Source: Rhyacophila brunnea
Lineage: Eukaryota; Arthropoda; Insecta; Trichoptera; Rhyacophilidae
Length of the DNA: 64,000 bases
NCBI GenBank assembly: GCA_022495005.1
Contig: JAGYXB010000160.1
Coordinates: 310,001-374,000, forward strand
Direction: 5' to 3'
Position numbers and translations under genes: made by a program. How positions within the stretch are numbered: the first letter of the stretch is position 1; each line of letters opens with the position of its first letter. Positions 45,170 through 56,906 of this stretch are shown here, in pieces. Below the pieces are notes generated by a model. The model was not told where the DNA came from. It did not search any database and saw only the letters and a list, made by a program, of their open reading frames with translations.

Positions 45170-45565
45170 TATTTATTTAAGAATACAAAACATTGTGGAC
45201 ATAACAAATCTAAATTCAAGACGTACACAACACAAGATTTACATTATAACAAATATTACCCTCATAAGAGAGAAGAAGAGAATATAGAATATAATAATAA
45301 TAATAACAGAAAAACAAATTAAATCAAAACATACTTAAGTACAATTTAATACAGAAAAATAAAATTTTGAAAACAAAAAACATACAATTTTACACAGAAA
45401 AATAAAGTTTCAAAAACAAAATGCAAAGTACATCACTGAAAATGTCTATGTCTTTAGGGAGCGCATTTACTAATCTTGCACCCCTCGCTAATGGTGCCTG
45501 ATAGGCTTGACACGAGGAAACGGTTCCGATCCAGAATATACTCAACTGTCATTGGCGTCATTGGG
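45170..45565 (-). pseudogene. LINE 3' end, minus strand
   Basis: TAATGGTGCCTGATAGGCTT and AAATTCAAGACGTACACAAC match the LINE end at 35040-35330. UTR plus a few dozen codons only. Confidence 0.65.
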
Positions 45566-46076
45566 CTCCCTTTCTCCACAGTTGTAAAGTTGGTATAATG
45601 AAGGACAGAAATAATGACAGGTTCGTTTTATAGTAATAATAATATGGAGTTAGTATTAGTTGCAGTTGAGTATGAGACTGATAAGTATTTACGCGTTTAT
45701 CTGGTTTCGTCACGTCGAGTTTCTCGATATTTTAGTGTTATAATTGGAACTTATAAATTAAATTCAAATTTTATGGGTGATTGTGTAAATGGATAATAAT
45801 TATAAGTGTAAAAATGGCTTCTAAAAAACACTGACACAGCTTTGCACGCCAAACGCTCTATATAATATCCCAAATGCTAGTAAGTATTTTGGAACAAGTT
45901 TCCATACTAAGTATACTGGTAGTAAGTATACTTAGTCTTCAAAATCGACCGATTTTCCCACTTCTATATCACAGCGAGCAACTAGTTCGCCAATTCGATG
46001 TTAGAATTACTATTATATAAATACGAGAACCGGTCATACACAATAATATGTATACATAATGTTATAAGTATCAATA
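45566..46076. other. Non-coding stretch, nothing recognised
   Basis: A chance open frame at 45614-45796 has no motif. The words AAGTATACTGG and AGTAAGTATACTTAG at 45910-45940 form a small inverted repeat. Confidence 0.4.
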
Positions 46077-46335
46077 ATACGCCATTTCTTTTGTCATCTC
46101 CCAGTGGTTAAGCTACAACATACGGCCGTAGCCATAAATTAACAAACTAAAATTGAAGTAGGGAGTAAGATCATGTTAACGCGCGTGTTTGCTACCTAAC
46201 CGAAAAAAAATCTTTTTTTTAAACGGTACATGTTCAAACACACGCGTTCACATCATTTTACTCCCTACTTCAATTATAGGCTACGGCCGTATGTTGTAGC
46301 TTAACCACTGGGGAATGCCAAAAAAAATGGCGTAT
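46077..46335. mobile_element. Foldback MITE, 259 bp
   Basis: Outer words ATACGCCATTT and AATGGCGTAT are inverted; inside, GTGGTTAAGCTACAACATAC faces GTATGTTGTAGCTTAACCAC, and GAAGTAGGGAGTAA faces TTACTCCCTACTTC. Pairing covers most of each half. No clear target duplication. Confidence 0.85.
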
Positions 46336-48600
46336 TTCAAAAAAACACTACCTTATTCTTAGGTCAATAATTATTATAAAGCAATCATTATTCTTAGGAT
46401 GTTTATCACATTTGTTGTGTTTTAATGTGTAAGTAATGTGTATAAATAAAATAAATAGAAACACATAGTTAGCCTATCCTAACCCCTAAATAAATATTGA
46501 ATATGTAATTTGTATTACTTGAGCAACTTTCAGAGTATATTCCTTCTGAAGGCTTAAACTTTTCTAGCGGAAATTTATAAGGCATGCAATTTAAACGGGA
46601 TGGGAAAAAGGGTTAACTAAAACTACTCTATCTCGAAGTATATTTTATTCAGGAAAATGTGGAAAGGACATTTTCTTTCGGGGCTGTTTTTCTTCAAAGT
46701 TGTTGGAAATTTATTTACATAACAATATGAAGGAAAATATTCTTTAAAAAAAATAGATTTTGGTTTTTCTTATTCAGAGAGAACTCGCCCATAAACATAA
46801 GATGAAACTACAACTCGTCAACTATATCTCGATTATTAATTATTTTAACTATGCAGGCTGTCAATTGCTGCCAATGAAAAATATCATGGTTATTATATGG
46901 CGTGAATCGTTAAATTAATCTTTACAGATTAACTTAGACATTAGAAGCTTGAATTCCTACATTAGCAAAAAAAATACTAAGACAATATTTGTCCGGGTGC
47001 CAAGTGTAAGTTGACATGCATAATATAAAATACGTAGTGTTTTTTTTTATTCTTCTATTATAAATTAAAAGATACATGTCAAGTCATGTAAAAATCGGTG
47101 TGACACTAAAGTAATCGAGATGTGCTCTCAAGACCCTTGGAGGAAGGGAGGACACGGAGTACACGACCATATACGCAATTGGAAACATGACTTTTCATAT
47201 ACGAGTATAGGCAAATCATAAAATGAACGGTTTATTTTGCCTACAAACATATCCATAGCATCCCATATTGTCTACGCCTCAGACGAAAATGCACAAATTA
47301 TAGAGTTTAGGTAATTGCTGTTTTCAAATAATCATTTAAAATGTACTAAATCTAATCTAAACATCCTTTCTTATCTTCAAATTCGTGCTAGGAACGGAGA
47401 TAACAAGTAGAAACATAGTTATGTTTTTTAAATATTATAAAACCGTCAATTAAACAATTGAACAATTGCCACTTTGGCGGACATTCTTTGACTTTAGCGA
47501 AGGAAACAATATTAATATACCTATCGATTGTTCAATTTGTAAATTAATCAAAAAAAATATGAACTATACACTGTTGAATATGATTACATTCAAGTCAGTA
47601 TATTTTTTGTTCATATTTTCAATAGGGGGTTGAACGAATATTTAAAAAAAAATGCGTGTTAATCACAGACATATAATATCTATCTTTCATAGGTTTGAAA
47701 TGACCGAAGCGCACTGGAGCGCAATTCTGGTTCATGAAATCCTCATAATTATCACTCAGTCTTGTGGAAAAATTAATTTGACCATTTGAGCTAGATAGGC
47801 ATTAAAAAAACTAACTCACTATTTTTTTTTTTAAATATACATAGAATTAGATAACTATCTTAATATTTAACATAGTTGAAAATTATTTGGCGCTCCGGTT
47901 CGTAAAATTTTAAATTTCGACCGCTGATAAGACTCATATTTTATTTTATTTATTCGACATACTATGCTATGTAAATAACTGTGTTGACACTCAATCAGAA
48001 CCTCATTTCAAAAAATATATTATATTTGAATATGGAGTACTTCTGTGTTGCCATCCGATAATCACTAATTATATTGAACTGTGTAAAATTTAAATGATTT
48101 TCGAAAATTTGGATTGAATTTAATCGGATAGGGGTGAACAGTGCAAAATTAATTAAGCCCGAGAATACACAAACAATATGGCGGGGCTTTGACAGGTTTT
48201 TGGTTTCAATGTTGACTTGATTGAAAACAAATATTCCTGAAAGGACCTTTCCCTTTAAATTTGTTACCATTTGGTATTCAATCTCGTAGCTCAGGGCAAT
48301 GGCACGGCCATTTATGTGTATACATTGGATAACGAACCTGAAGTAAATTTACGAAAGATGTTATTTGCGACTTTTGAGGATAGTACCTAATAAATAAAAC
48401 AGCGTTTGTATCAAAAAAATTGAAGAAAGCCGTCTCTAGATTCTAGATTCTAGGCAATAATATCATAATATTAAATTTATAACTAATTTTAATTTATAAC
48501 TATTTCTTTTATTCAACGAATAATTCACATGATTTAAGAATGTACTATACCAATTATTCAACATAAATAATTCTGAATACTTTACTTAAGTACTTTAATT
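46336..48600. other. 2.3-kb stretch with no recognised feature
   Basis: AT-rich throughout. A minus-strand frame at 47995-48270 is open but without conserved text. Copies of GAATAATTCACATGATTTAA near 48518 belong to the SINE2-type tail. No promoter or exon could be supported. Confidence 0.45.
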
Positions 48601-48604
48601 CTTC

Positions 48605-49062
48605 TTTTCTTATTCTTCCATGTCCGCCCCTTAGTCGAAGAATATGGACACCACGCGGCGCCTCCAAGAATCCCTGTCCCTCGCCAGTCTTCTTGCTTCG
48701 TTCCAGGTCAAACCAGCATCCCGTAGCTACGCCATATACACTCTATATATAGTATTTAGCGGCCTTCCAGGACGCCGGAATCCGGTTGGCTTGAAGAACA
48801 GGCAAGCCTGGTTGAGGTTCTCTTCTGTCATCCGCAGCACGTGGCCGAGCCAGGTCCGACGTCGCGTCTTCACAATCAGCGTAATGAGAGGCTGCTTGGT
48901 GCATTCCCATATCTCCTCGTTGCTCCTAAACTCATACCGCACATCCAGTATCTGTCGAAAATATCTGTTTTCGAAGCTCTCGGTTGCTCTGAGCCTTCGT
49001 AAGGTGCCATGATTCACTACTGTAAAGCAGGACCGTCAGAATGCAAGCATCGAATAGGCGGC
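48605..49062 (-). pseudogene. LINE RT C-terminal fragment, second copy
   Basis: Minus strand reads FENRYFRQILDVRYEFRSNE, RTWLGHVLRMTEENLNQACL and GFRRPGRPLNTIYRVYMA, a worse copy of 21743-22285 with frame breaks. The shared 3' end includes CATATGGACACC-type sequence. Confidence 0.8.
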
Positions 49063-49063
49063 A

Positions 49064-49335
49064 TTTGCCACCTATTACTTTAATTTAGAATTCAAAAATC
49101 GATTACCTACCGTAGCCCAATTTAGAGTAACCTAAAAAGGCCAATAGTTAAAATTTGTCGGAATTAAGCATGGCAGTCGTAGCATAGTGGTAATGCACAG
49201 GGCGCGAAACCCAAGAGACGCATGTTCGATTCCTGCTGGGTGTATTACTTTTTTCGAAAAAGATTTTTTCTATTGGCTATACTTTCTCATGATTGTTTTC
49301 AGAATTATGTATGTTCTACAATTAATTTGTTAAAA
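49064..49335 (+). repeat. SINE2, copy 2
   Basis: tRNA-like head at 49171-49245 (GTCGTAGCATAGTGGTAATG, then TGTTCGATTCC), followed by TTACTTTTTTCG and AGATTTTTTCTATTGGCTAT as in copy 1. The preceding LINE fragment ends where it starts. Confidence 0.7.
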
Positions 49336-50340
49336 AATTAATTTTACCTATTGGGAAAATATTGCTTTCTTGGTGTAATATTTTTTTTAATAATAAATCA
49401 TTTCTAAAAAACACAAACTGTCTTGTTATTTATATTAATTATTTTTTACTACATATAAAATATACATAATAGACTTCTAATAGGTTTTTAGAGTATTTGT
49501 GAGATTGCTGAATAAAAAAACATCACATCTAAGGCTGTTATGGTAATATTTTCCCAAACAATAAATTGACTTCCGTAGATAAGAAATAAAATTTAAAAAA
49601 AGAATTATGAATTACAATTTACTGATTTATATTGAAATTTTCTTAAAAGATAACCATGCCATTTACCTACTTTCATGCTACATATTTCACTAAAGAATTA
49701 TCGTAATATAATTTAATAGAATAAAAATCTTGTCAATTAAATTATCAAGTCAAAAATATGTAACACTATCATCTGGAGCACTGTTTTCCAAGCTTTTTAT
49801 ACTATTACAATCAATAACAAAATATCGCTACACGCAGAAGAGCTTTGAAAGATTTTTTTATGTTTTACAAATTAATAATCTAAAATTCTTAAATCGTGTG
49901 TAAGAATATATTATTCAGTATTAAAAAAAATATATAAAAAGTTAATAATAGGCACAATTTGACTCGGGTTAGATGTCAGTTATATTTATTAAGTTGGTAA
50001 ATTAATTTACCCCAGTTGATCGCCATTTGATTGGCGAAATTACAAGTAACCGAGACTAACATAGTTATTAGAAATAATTCGCATGAATCATAGACGAATC
50101 GATAACTTAAAGGATATAGCAATCACCCGGAAAGTGAAAGATATGAGTTAAAATCCCATTCGGTTCAACATTTTTCTAATAGGTATGTTTCTGAGGGTTT
50201 TTCAAAATCATTCAAAAATCCTCATTTGAGCTTCTTGCTCGTATGTACTTTTTATATTTTTTATTAAAAAATATTTGTGCTACTGATTGCATAACATAAC
50301 CCATGGGATATCTACTCTACGTTCTTCAACCGATATGGGT
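49336..50340. other. 1-kb non-coding stretch, nothing recognised
   Basis: Very AT-rich, no match seen. Confidence 0.4.
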
Positions 50341-50680
50341 TACATGTAAATTTTACGTAAAACATTTCACCGTGGCACAGTTCGCCGTGAGCTTTCTTAT
50401 CAGAAAGAGATGACTGTATACTATACGGTCTCCAATTTTGTTACAATCAATATGAACATTAATTCAATTTTCATAGCTGATTTTTGCAAAATTCATGAAT
50501 TCAAGAATGAAAACCTAACCTAACGTAACAAATAATCCAGTATATCGGCTATTTTAAAAAATTGTTTGCTGCCAGCTTCCTGTAAAATGTAAACTGATAA
50601 GAACCGTGTTTCATGTACCTATATATGGATTTTATGTCAGTACCTACTATACGACCCAAAGAGGTTGGACGGTCTCTAAA
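50341..50680 (-). repeat. Repeat family A, copy 4, truncated
   Basis: From TACATGTAAATTTTACG to AGAGGTTGGACGGTCTC; it lacks the end with the second CAGTTCGCCGT word. Confidence 0.8.
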
Positions 50681-50718
50681 AAATCAAGTATTAGGTATGT
50701 AGCTTAGAAGTTATTTAT

Positions 50719-50926
50719 GTATTGTTGTTTTTATTTAATAAAACGCAATTTTTTTGTAGTACTTATTCCACTTTTAATCAATAGATTAGGACCGGTTGCG
50801 TCCGCCTCAGTGGGACATTTTCAACTGAATTCAACTGAGGCGGACGAAACCGGTCCTAATCTATTGATTAAAAGTGGAATAAGTACTACAAAAAAATTGC
50901 GTTTTATTAAATAAAAACAACAGTAC
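50719..50926. mobile_element. Near-perfect foldback MITE, 208 bp
   Basis: Arms of about 90 bp (50719-50813 and 50835-50926) pair with only a few mismatches across a loop of about 20 bases. Both carry GTTTTATTAAATAAAAACAA or its complement, and TAGGACCGGTT faces AACCGGTCCTA. The plus-strand open frame at 50717-50914 is a by-product of the palindrome. High arm identity suggests a young insertion. Confidence 0.88.
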
Positions 50927-51034
50927 AATGCAGTTCCACCATGAATTGACAGTTAACAAAATAAAAGAAATTATTTATGTATGTTTTAAAATACTTTTTT
51001 TATAACGTCATGTTTCTATCATAATGCATCGGTA

Positions 51035-51240
51035 AGACGAGCGCAATGGCCGAGTGGTAAAATATTGGCTTATATTGTCGTTTATGTTTGGGCCTAGAAA
51101 ATTTTCCATGTGTGTTCGATCTAGAGTATGTTCCTAATAGATTGAGCAAGTAGCTGAAATCCATTTCTCATAAAAACAAAAACCTTTTAATACAATCTCC
51201 ACTTTGTGGAGCCCCATATTTGACATTATGATCGAACATG
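51035..51240 (+). repeat. SINE1, copy 3
   Basis: GAGCGCAATGGCCGAGTGG head with a damaged T arm, then the SINE1 body (AGATTGAGCAAGTAGCTGAA, ATCCATTTCTCATAAA). Confidence 0.7.
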
Positions 51241-51275
51241 GTAAAAAATGATTCGTGTGGTTTTAAAACGGAAAT

Positions 51276-51727
51276 ATATGGTCGTATATTAAAGACCGTC
51301 CAACCTCTTTGGGTCGTATGATTACTGAGGTAAAATTCATGTTAAAATAAAACACGGTTCTTGTCGGTTTACAGGAAGCCAGCGGCAAACAAATTTTGAA
51401 AATAGCCGATATACATGATTATTTTGAAGGTTAGGTTAGGTTTTCATTCTTGAATTCATGAATTTTGCTAAATTGGCTATTTTAAATTTACTAAACTACT
51501 AAATACTGAACTACTACTAAATTCGAAAATTTACGTAATAAAAACTATGGAAAGACAGTAGAAAATAGGTAAGTATGTAATTAAATTAGAAATACAGAAC
51601 AACATGTAATTTTGTCATCTCGGTGCTATAGAAATGACCGAATTGTAAAGGGTCATCTTTTTCCGATAAGAAATCTCACGGCGAACTGTGCTACGGTGAA
51701 ATGTTATACGTAAAATTTACATGTAAC
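51276..51727 (+). repeat. Repeat family A, copy 5, with inner insert
   Basis: Starts CGGAAATATATGGTCG; CCAACCTCTTTGGGTCGTAT follows; ends ACGGCGAACTGTGCTACGG then ATGTAAC. Bases 51480-51650 do not match other A copies and look inserted. Confidence 0.75.
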
Positions 51728-52188
51728 CAATTTTAATATGAACATAATAATATGTACGTCCGTCGGGAACTCGATCTAATTGATTTTCGTTTATTATCAT
51801 TTAGCACTATAACCTTGAAATTAGCTCACGACTTAAACCTTTCTGCCGTCCACCATCGTAACCTCCTAAGTCAAAATAATCACCTGCCGTGGTCTGGTCT
51901 TAAGGAAGTACAATATAAAAACCGGAATAAATCCAATTAAGGGACTTAACCGTGATGCTACTAATAATAATATATGTATATTCCTTACACTATTCCTGAT
52001 ACCTTGAAAGTATCACTTGTGCGTTCTTCTAAAGCAGTGTTTGTTAAACTTTTCGGACATGGGAGTTAAAACAATAGATTTCGTGTTCTACTGCTTTTAA
52101 TTAATAAAATGTCACTCGGTTTTCACCACATATATATTTATAATTTCTGCAGTAATTTCTTTTTGAATATTATTATTCTATAAAGAAA
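51728..52188. other. Mostly unrecognised; possible hAT end at 52036
   Basis: CAGTGTTTGTTAAACTTTTC at 52036 looks like a hAT left TIR but no right end follows. The open frame at 51752-51940 lacks motifs. Confidence 0.35.
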
Positions 52189-52660
52189 ATGGGCCAAAGT
52201 ATGTGGATAGATTTTCACCATAGGGCATCATTAGAAAAGGGGAAATGGAGTAAGTCTATTCTACCATCATCACTAAAGGTGCCCTGGTTTGTAGAGTCTC
52301 CTTTGACGAGGGATGAGCTTAAGTTAATACTGAGGCTAAGAACAGGGCACACAGTGGGCAAAAGATTTGATATCCTCATGGGAAGAGGCGAATCGCAACT
52401 CTGCGATGAATGTCATGTTTTAGAGGACATTGTACATATAGCACTACAATGCCCTAAATATGAACTTCACAGAGTACAGCTGCGAATTGCGGATATCTAT
52501 GAGAATGTCGACGACTTGAAAGGTGTCCTGGCGGTGGGTAAGACGGAAGAGCTAGGCAAAATTGTAAAGTTATTTAACAGAATAGGAGTGAGGACCTGAT
52601 CGACGGATCCCCTTCTAGAAGAGAAGAGGCGATATGACAGTGAGTCGCAGTCAAAGCCTC
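52189..52660 (+). pseudogene. I/Jockey-type LINE C-terminal fragment
   Basis: 136 open residues with ELKLILRLRTGHTVGKRF, QLCDECHVLEDIVHIALQCP and KYELHRVQLR. This is the C-terminal Cys/His segment (RLRTGHT, CxxCxxxxDxxHxxxxCPxY) that follows RNase H in I-, R1- and Jockey-type LINEs. Its partner motif WxxxPLTRxE is present too. An A-rich tail follows near 52668. 5'-truncated. Confidence 0.85.
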
Positions 52661-52694
52661 GGTAAAATCAAAAAAAAATATATATTATAATAAT

Positions 52695-52830
52695 ATATTT
52701 TCATTCAATGTGTGTATGAATCCAGATCATATGCCTAACATGTTGAGCAAGTAGTTAACATCAAGTTTTCATAAAAAAACGTCTTTAACTAACTGTACTT
52801 CTTTCTGATGTGGCCAAGATCCATATCGTA
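52695..52830 (+). repeat. SINE1 tail fragment
   Basis: Matches only the body: TTCAATGTGTGTATGAATCC, ATGTTGAGCAAGTAG, CATAAAAAAACG. Confidence 0.65.
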
Positions 52831-53425
52831 TTAAAGACCAAACGGAAAAGAAATATATATCATGTTATCAACACCAACTCGACAAATAATCTGTGAAACT
52901 ATTTAATTTTGTTGATACTGACACTTGTTTTTTATGACAAGTAACCATCTGGACGCTCTCCGTGTACTCTGTCGTAAAATATATTCGTCACGCATTTAGT
53001 TTACGAAGTATCCCAGATGCACAAATTTTATTCCTTTAATCAACGAAGTAGTTTTGTTTGCAGTATCTGCCTTCCAGTTGCGAAATCAAGACGTGTTTTT
53101 GATTAATACTCCTCGCCTGTACACGCGTTGTACAAGGAGAGAAATAACATTTTAATGCGTTCAAAAACTACGTTTGTGATTTCTACTATGTAAATAAATC
53201 AGTTATAATAAAGCATTGTTCATCCTGAAGCAACCCCCCTCACAAAAAATATTGCACCCCTCACTTCCTCGATCCATACCGTATTCGTCTGGAGCCGTGA
53301 GGGCAGTTTATTAATACCTACTGAAAATCATTTCGATGGTAAACTTATTCGTAATAGTATTTACAGAACCTATATACTTTTATATTTTCTAATAAATTAA
53401 TTTAATAAAATTTAATTTATACTAT
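52831..53425. other. Non-coding stretch, nothing recognised
   Basis: No feature seen. Confidence 0.4.
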
Positions 53426-53429
53426 TTTT

Positions 53430-53645
53430 TTTATTCAACGTATGAGACACAAGATTTAAGAATGTAATACTCTATATATTGAATATACATAATTTGAAGA
53501 CATCTCATGCATATACACACTAGAAAAAATCATTCATTCAATCATCATCAGACACCCGACGGGTTTGAACCTGTCTCTGCTGGATTCACGCCAGTATAAT
53601 TTTCCAATTTAAACTAGTAGTTGTTACATGAAATGCTTATCGAAT
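53430..53645 (-). repeat. SINE2-like, tRNA head reversed
   Basis: On the minus strand a head with B box GGTTCAAACCC (53560-53575) precedes a tail ATTCTTAAATCTTGTG at 53447-53462. Words around it (ACTAGTAGTTGTTACATG) also occur at 61110. Confidence 0.65.
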
Positions 53646-53854
53646 TAATGTTAGGATTTCATAAATTTATTTCACACGGCTTAAAAGCGAATACCTATAT
53701 ACATCGCAAAAGAACTATTTTTTAATTAAAATATAACACAATAATACATTTAGAAACCTGTTTATTTCACTTAATTTAATAACGACCAATACCGTTTTCA
53801 TCCACTTCAATATAACGTTTTCCACTTATGTCACAGAAGCAGACAAAACCAGTC

Positions 53855-54148
53855 CTGCGCATCTATTCTATACACAAGACTGCTTTCGGCAGCTACGGCA
53901 GCTATCTAGGGTAGGTTTGTTTCGAAGTATTATCACTTATTGTAGCAATTACAATAAGTGCTATGTTTTAAGAGCACTTCTTTTGGCTGTGGTAAATTTT
54001 AGAGCGAGATAAACAGTTTTGACGGTTTAGACGGCTAACTTATTGTGATTGTTACAATAAGTGCTAAAACTTCGATACAAACCTACCCTAGATAGCTGCC
54101 GTAACAGTCGACAGTAATTCTGTGTATATCGTAAAATAGATGCGCTGG
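53855..54148. mobile_element. Foldback MITE, family I, copy 2
   Basis: CTGCGCATCTATTCTATACA at the left, AATAGATGCGC at the right; CAGCTATCTAGGGTAGGTTT faces AAACCTACCCTAGATAGCTG. Same layout as 23820-24141. Confidence 0.82.
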
Positions 54149-54550
54149 TCATTGTTAAATTATGTGGAATAATTGATACAAATTGTGTTTTACTTTAATT
54201 AATAATATGTCTTTCCAGCATTGATAGTGAACCATTTATTGTCTTATATTAATTCTCTCGATTTGGCAAGAAATATATTATGATTTGTATTTATATGATT
54301 ACTTCACGTACGCGAAAGGGCATGCCTACTCTAGAAAAACGAGATATAGGTAAACAGGTTTATTATATTTTATTAATTCTATGTTGATAATTTTACAAAG
54401 TTTTATGTAGCTTTCCACTCATAAAAAGTTTTCCGTCCAAATTCCAAGTAGAGACATTTTTATACCTAAACCAAAAATTGTGATTCGATTTTCAAACTGA
54501 AACAAAATTACAAATGTATCATAATACTAATTAATTTAATATGTGGTGAC
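54149..54550. other. Non-coding stretch, nothing recognised
   Basis: No feature seen. Confidence 0.4.
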
Positions 54551-55260
54551 TAGGGAATCCAATCCCGAGCCAAAATTCTGATCCCGGGATTTCGGGATTA
54601 CAATTTGACAATCCCGGGATTGCCATTTTTTCCATTATTAATATAAAATTTTTATATTTACAAATAAAATTGATAAAATCGGTCAAAAATAAATCTAGTA
54701 TAATTTATACTATTTAAGACATTAAATTAATATTGTTAAAATTGTATAAGTTCAATGTTGGAAATACATAAGTTTAATGGAGTAAATAATATTGTAATTT
54801 AAATAATAATGTGAATTTAATATGAGATTGCTGTTTCTGATAGTAAAGACTTAATAAATGGGTTAGCGAGATTTAAAATAGAAAAGCAAATCATGGTGTA
54901 CTTATAGCCTTTCCGCTTCATAAATCCAATTAGTCAGCCAAATAACATGAAACTGCCGTAAAACGTATGAGATCATAGTGGAATTACTTTATTAATAGTG
55001 CAAAGCATTGTTTTTATTCAATATTTCTCATTTTTAATAATTTATGTGAAAAAATAAAATGAATCGGCAACTTACACATGGGTATAAATCAAACTTCATT
55101 CAAACTCGGTTTATTTCTAATGTAGCTATTTGTTATTAAAAGTATTTTTTCTGTTATATTTTCGTTTTTATTTTATTTTCCATAAAAATTGATAAAAAAG
55201 TCAATCCCGGGAATTCATAGATATCGAAAATAGCTCGGGATCCCGGGATTGGAATCCCTA
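54551..55260. mobile_element. hAT MITE with TAGGGA ends, 710 bp
   Basis: Begins TAGGGAATCCAATCCCGAGC and ends GGGATTGGAATCCCTA. Perfect 8-bp target duplications GTGGTGAC at 54543-54550 and 55261-55268. Subterminal CCCGGGAT words are repeated in both orientations. The interior is very AT-rich and non-coding. Confidence 0.92.
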
Positions 55261-55269
55261 GTGGTGACA

Positions 55270-55350
55270 TACAGAACTGAGAGGAATGGAATCGACTTAT
55301 AAGCCTTCATCCAGCAGTGAATAGATTTAGGCTGCTGGTGATGATGAAAC
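55270..55350 (+). repeat. RTE-like LINE extreme 3' end
   Basis: CATCCAGCAGTGAATAGATT, then GCTGCTGGTGATGATGA, the usual end of RTE-like LINEs in insects (a Trp-x-x-Ile-x-Pro-type end, then GATGATGAT). Confidence 0.6.
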
Positions 55351-56064
55351 CATACTCAGGAAAGGTAAAATTATATTCTTCTTCTTATTATTCTTTATAA
55401 TATGTATTTTAAATCAATTTTCACATGATACCAAAAAAGTTGTTTACAAAATAATATACGAGATAGAAAATCCTTCGATTTCTGATTCGTCGAGTTTCTA
55501 CATCGAATCTTTCAATGGATGGATTCACACCCTACAAAAGTTTAGGGATGCGTTTGATATTTTCAAATATAATAAATTCGGGCAATATTATTATATTTGT
55601 ATAAATGTATGTTATATAGTCGTTTGCATTCAATTTTAATATAGTATAATTTCATTGCGGTTTTGAAAGGGCTGAATTAACTATTCCTAATTTTATTTCC
55701 TTGACCAGTTTATGTGAAAGTCGTTCAAAATAACCATTGCCACCTTGTCATCTTAATTTAATCGTGCATCACTCACAGCTAGCCGCAGGAGTGAGAGAAA
55801 TAGAAGATGTCAATCGCGACGTAGTTCCCCTTACCGTCGCGCAGAAGGCTCTTTGCAATTAATTACCAAAAGAAGACCAAAAGATATCATTTTTCGACGA
55901 ATTGAAAATTGAATATTTCTTTGCGATGGTGCTTATGTTTTAATGTCTCAGTGACCTTAGACAAATATAATACGTTTGTTATAAGTTGAAAAATGACAAT
56001 GGTAGAGTGTTGTAGTGTTGATAATAAATTGTAGATTACAGCCTACTAAAGGTTGGTTAAGCCC
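55351..56064. other. Non-coding stretch, nothing recognised
   Basis: No feature seen; slightly higher GC at 55770-55850 without coding text. Confidence 0.4.
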
Positions 56065-56140
56065 ACGATGGGCGAGCGGGTTACGCGTCGGTTTATACTG
56101 TCGTGAGTTCCAGATTCGAATCCCGGGTCTGGCAACTACA
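56065..56140 (+). repeat. SINE1 head, copy 4
   Basis: CGATGGGCGAGCGGGTTACG and B box GATTCGAATCC, then CCGGGTCTGGCA as in copy 1. The body is missing. Confidence 0.7.
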
Positions 56141-56906
56141 TAACTCTGGCATTCTTTGTGGTATTGGGTTGTGTGCCTCTGATAATTATCTTAGTAATCG
56201 AGGGCATACGTTGTTTGTTCTCCCAAGGTGCAGAACTAAATTGACATTGGTAATGCTAATTGGGAGGGCAATGAAATAAAACATAATAAAGTAAAAAAAA
56301 AACTGCCGATGCTTCACATCCAAACGTAAGGCCTCGTGATACGCTTGATTAGGACCGAGAGTGGAGCGGGACGGGTTTGGTTTGGAGGGAGTGTTTGTGT
56401 TAGTTCTGACGGTTAAATTGTTGTAACAATAAACCAGCTCAATACATAAATAGGATAAACTACCCCCGATAACCGCCGATAGCAGCCTCGTATATAGAAT
56501 GGATGCGCATATATACATAATTGATTCGAGAGGTATCCGTGTTATTTCGGATTAAGAAAAATAGCGGACACGTCGTGTTAATAACTTTAGAAGTTTAAAT
56601 TCACAACAGCGGTTACGGAAGTACGAGTCGCACGTGTATGACGTAGCGATACTGTGTATACACATTTTTCTTAAAAACAATATATCGAAAAATATTATCC
56701 GTAGAGTGCAACTATTATAATAGTGCATACTATTAAAGTGGTTAGTGGAGTCTTCGCGTCACTTAAGATATTGTTTATATGTATCTAGGACATCGGTGTT
56801 TTGATTGTCTTCCCTTTCGTCTTGTCTATTTCTAACTGTTCTTTCTAACCGGTTCAATGAAAGGAAAATCACTGTAAAAAATTAATACAACTCCCATGCT
56901 ATGAAG
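56141..56906. other. Family I half copy at 56435-56515, rest unrecognised
   Basis: ATAGGATAAACTACCCCCGA to AGAATGGATGCGC matches the right half of family I. A minus-strand open frame at 56186-56518 runs through it and is considered chance. Confidence 0.5.

Noticed and set aside
50717..50914. 65-residue ORF
   Set aside because: It runs through both arms of a palindrome, which explains its openness.
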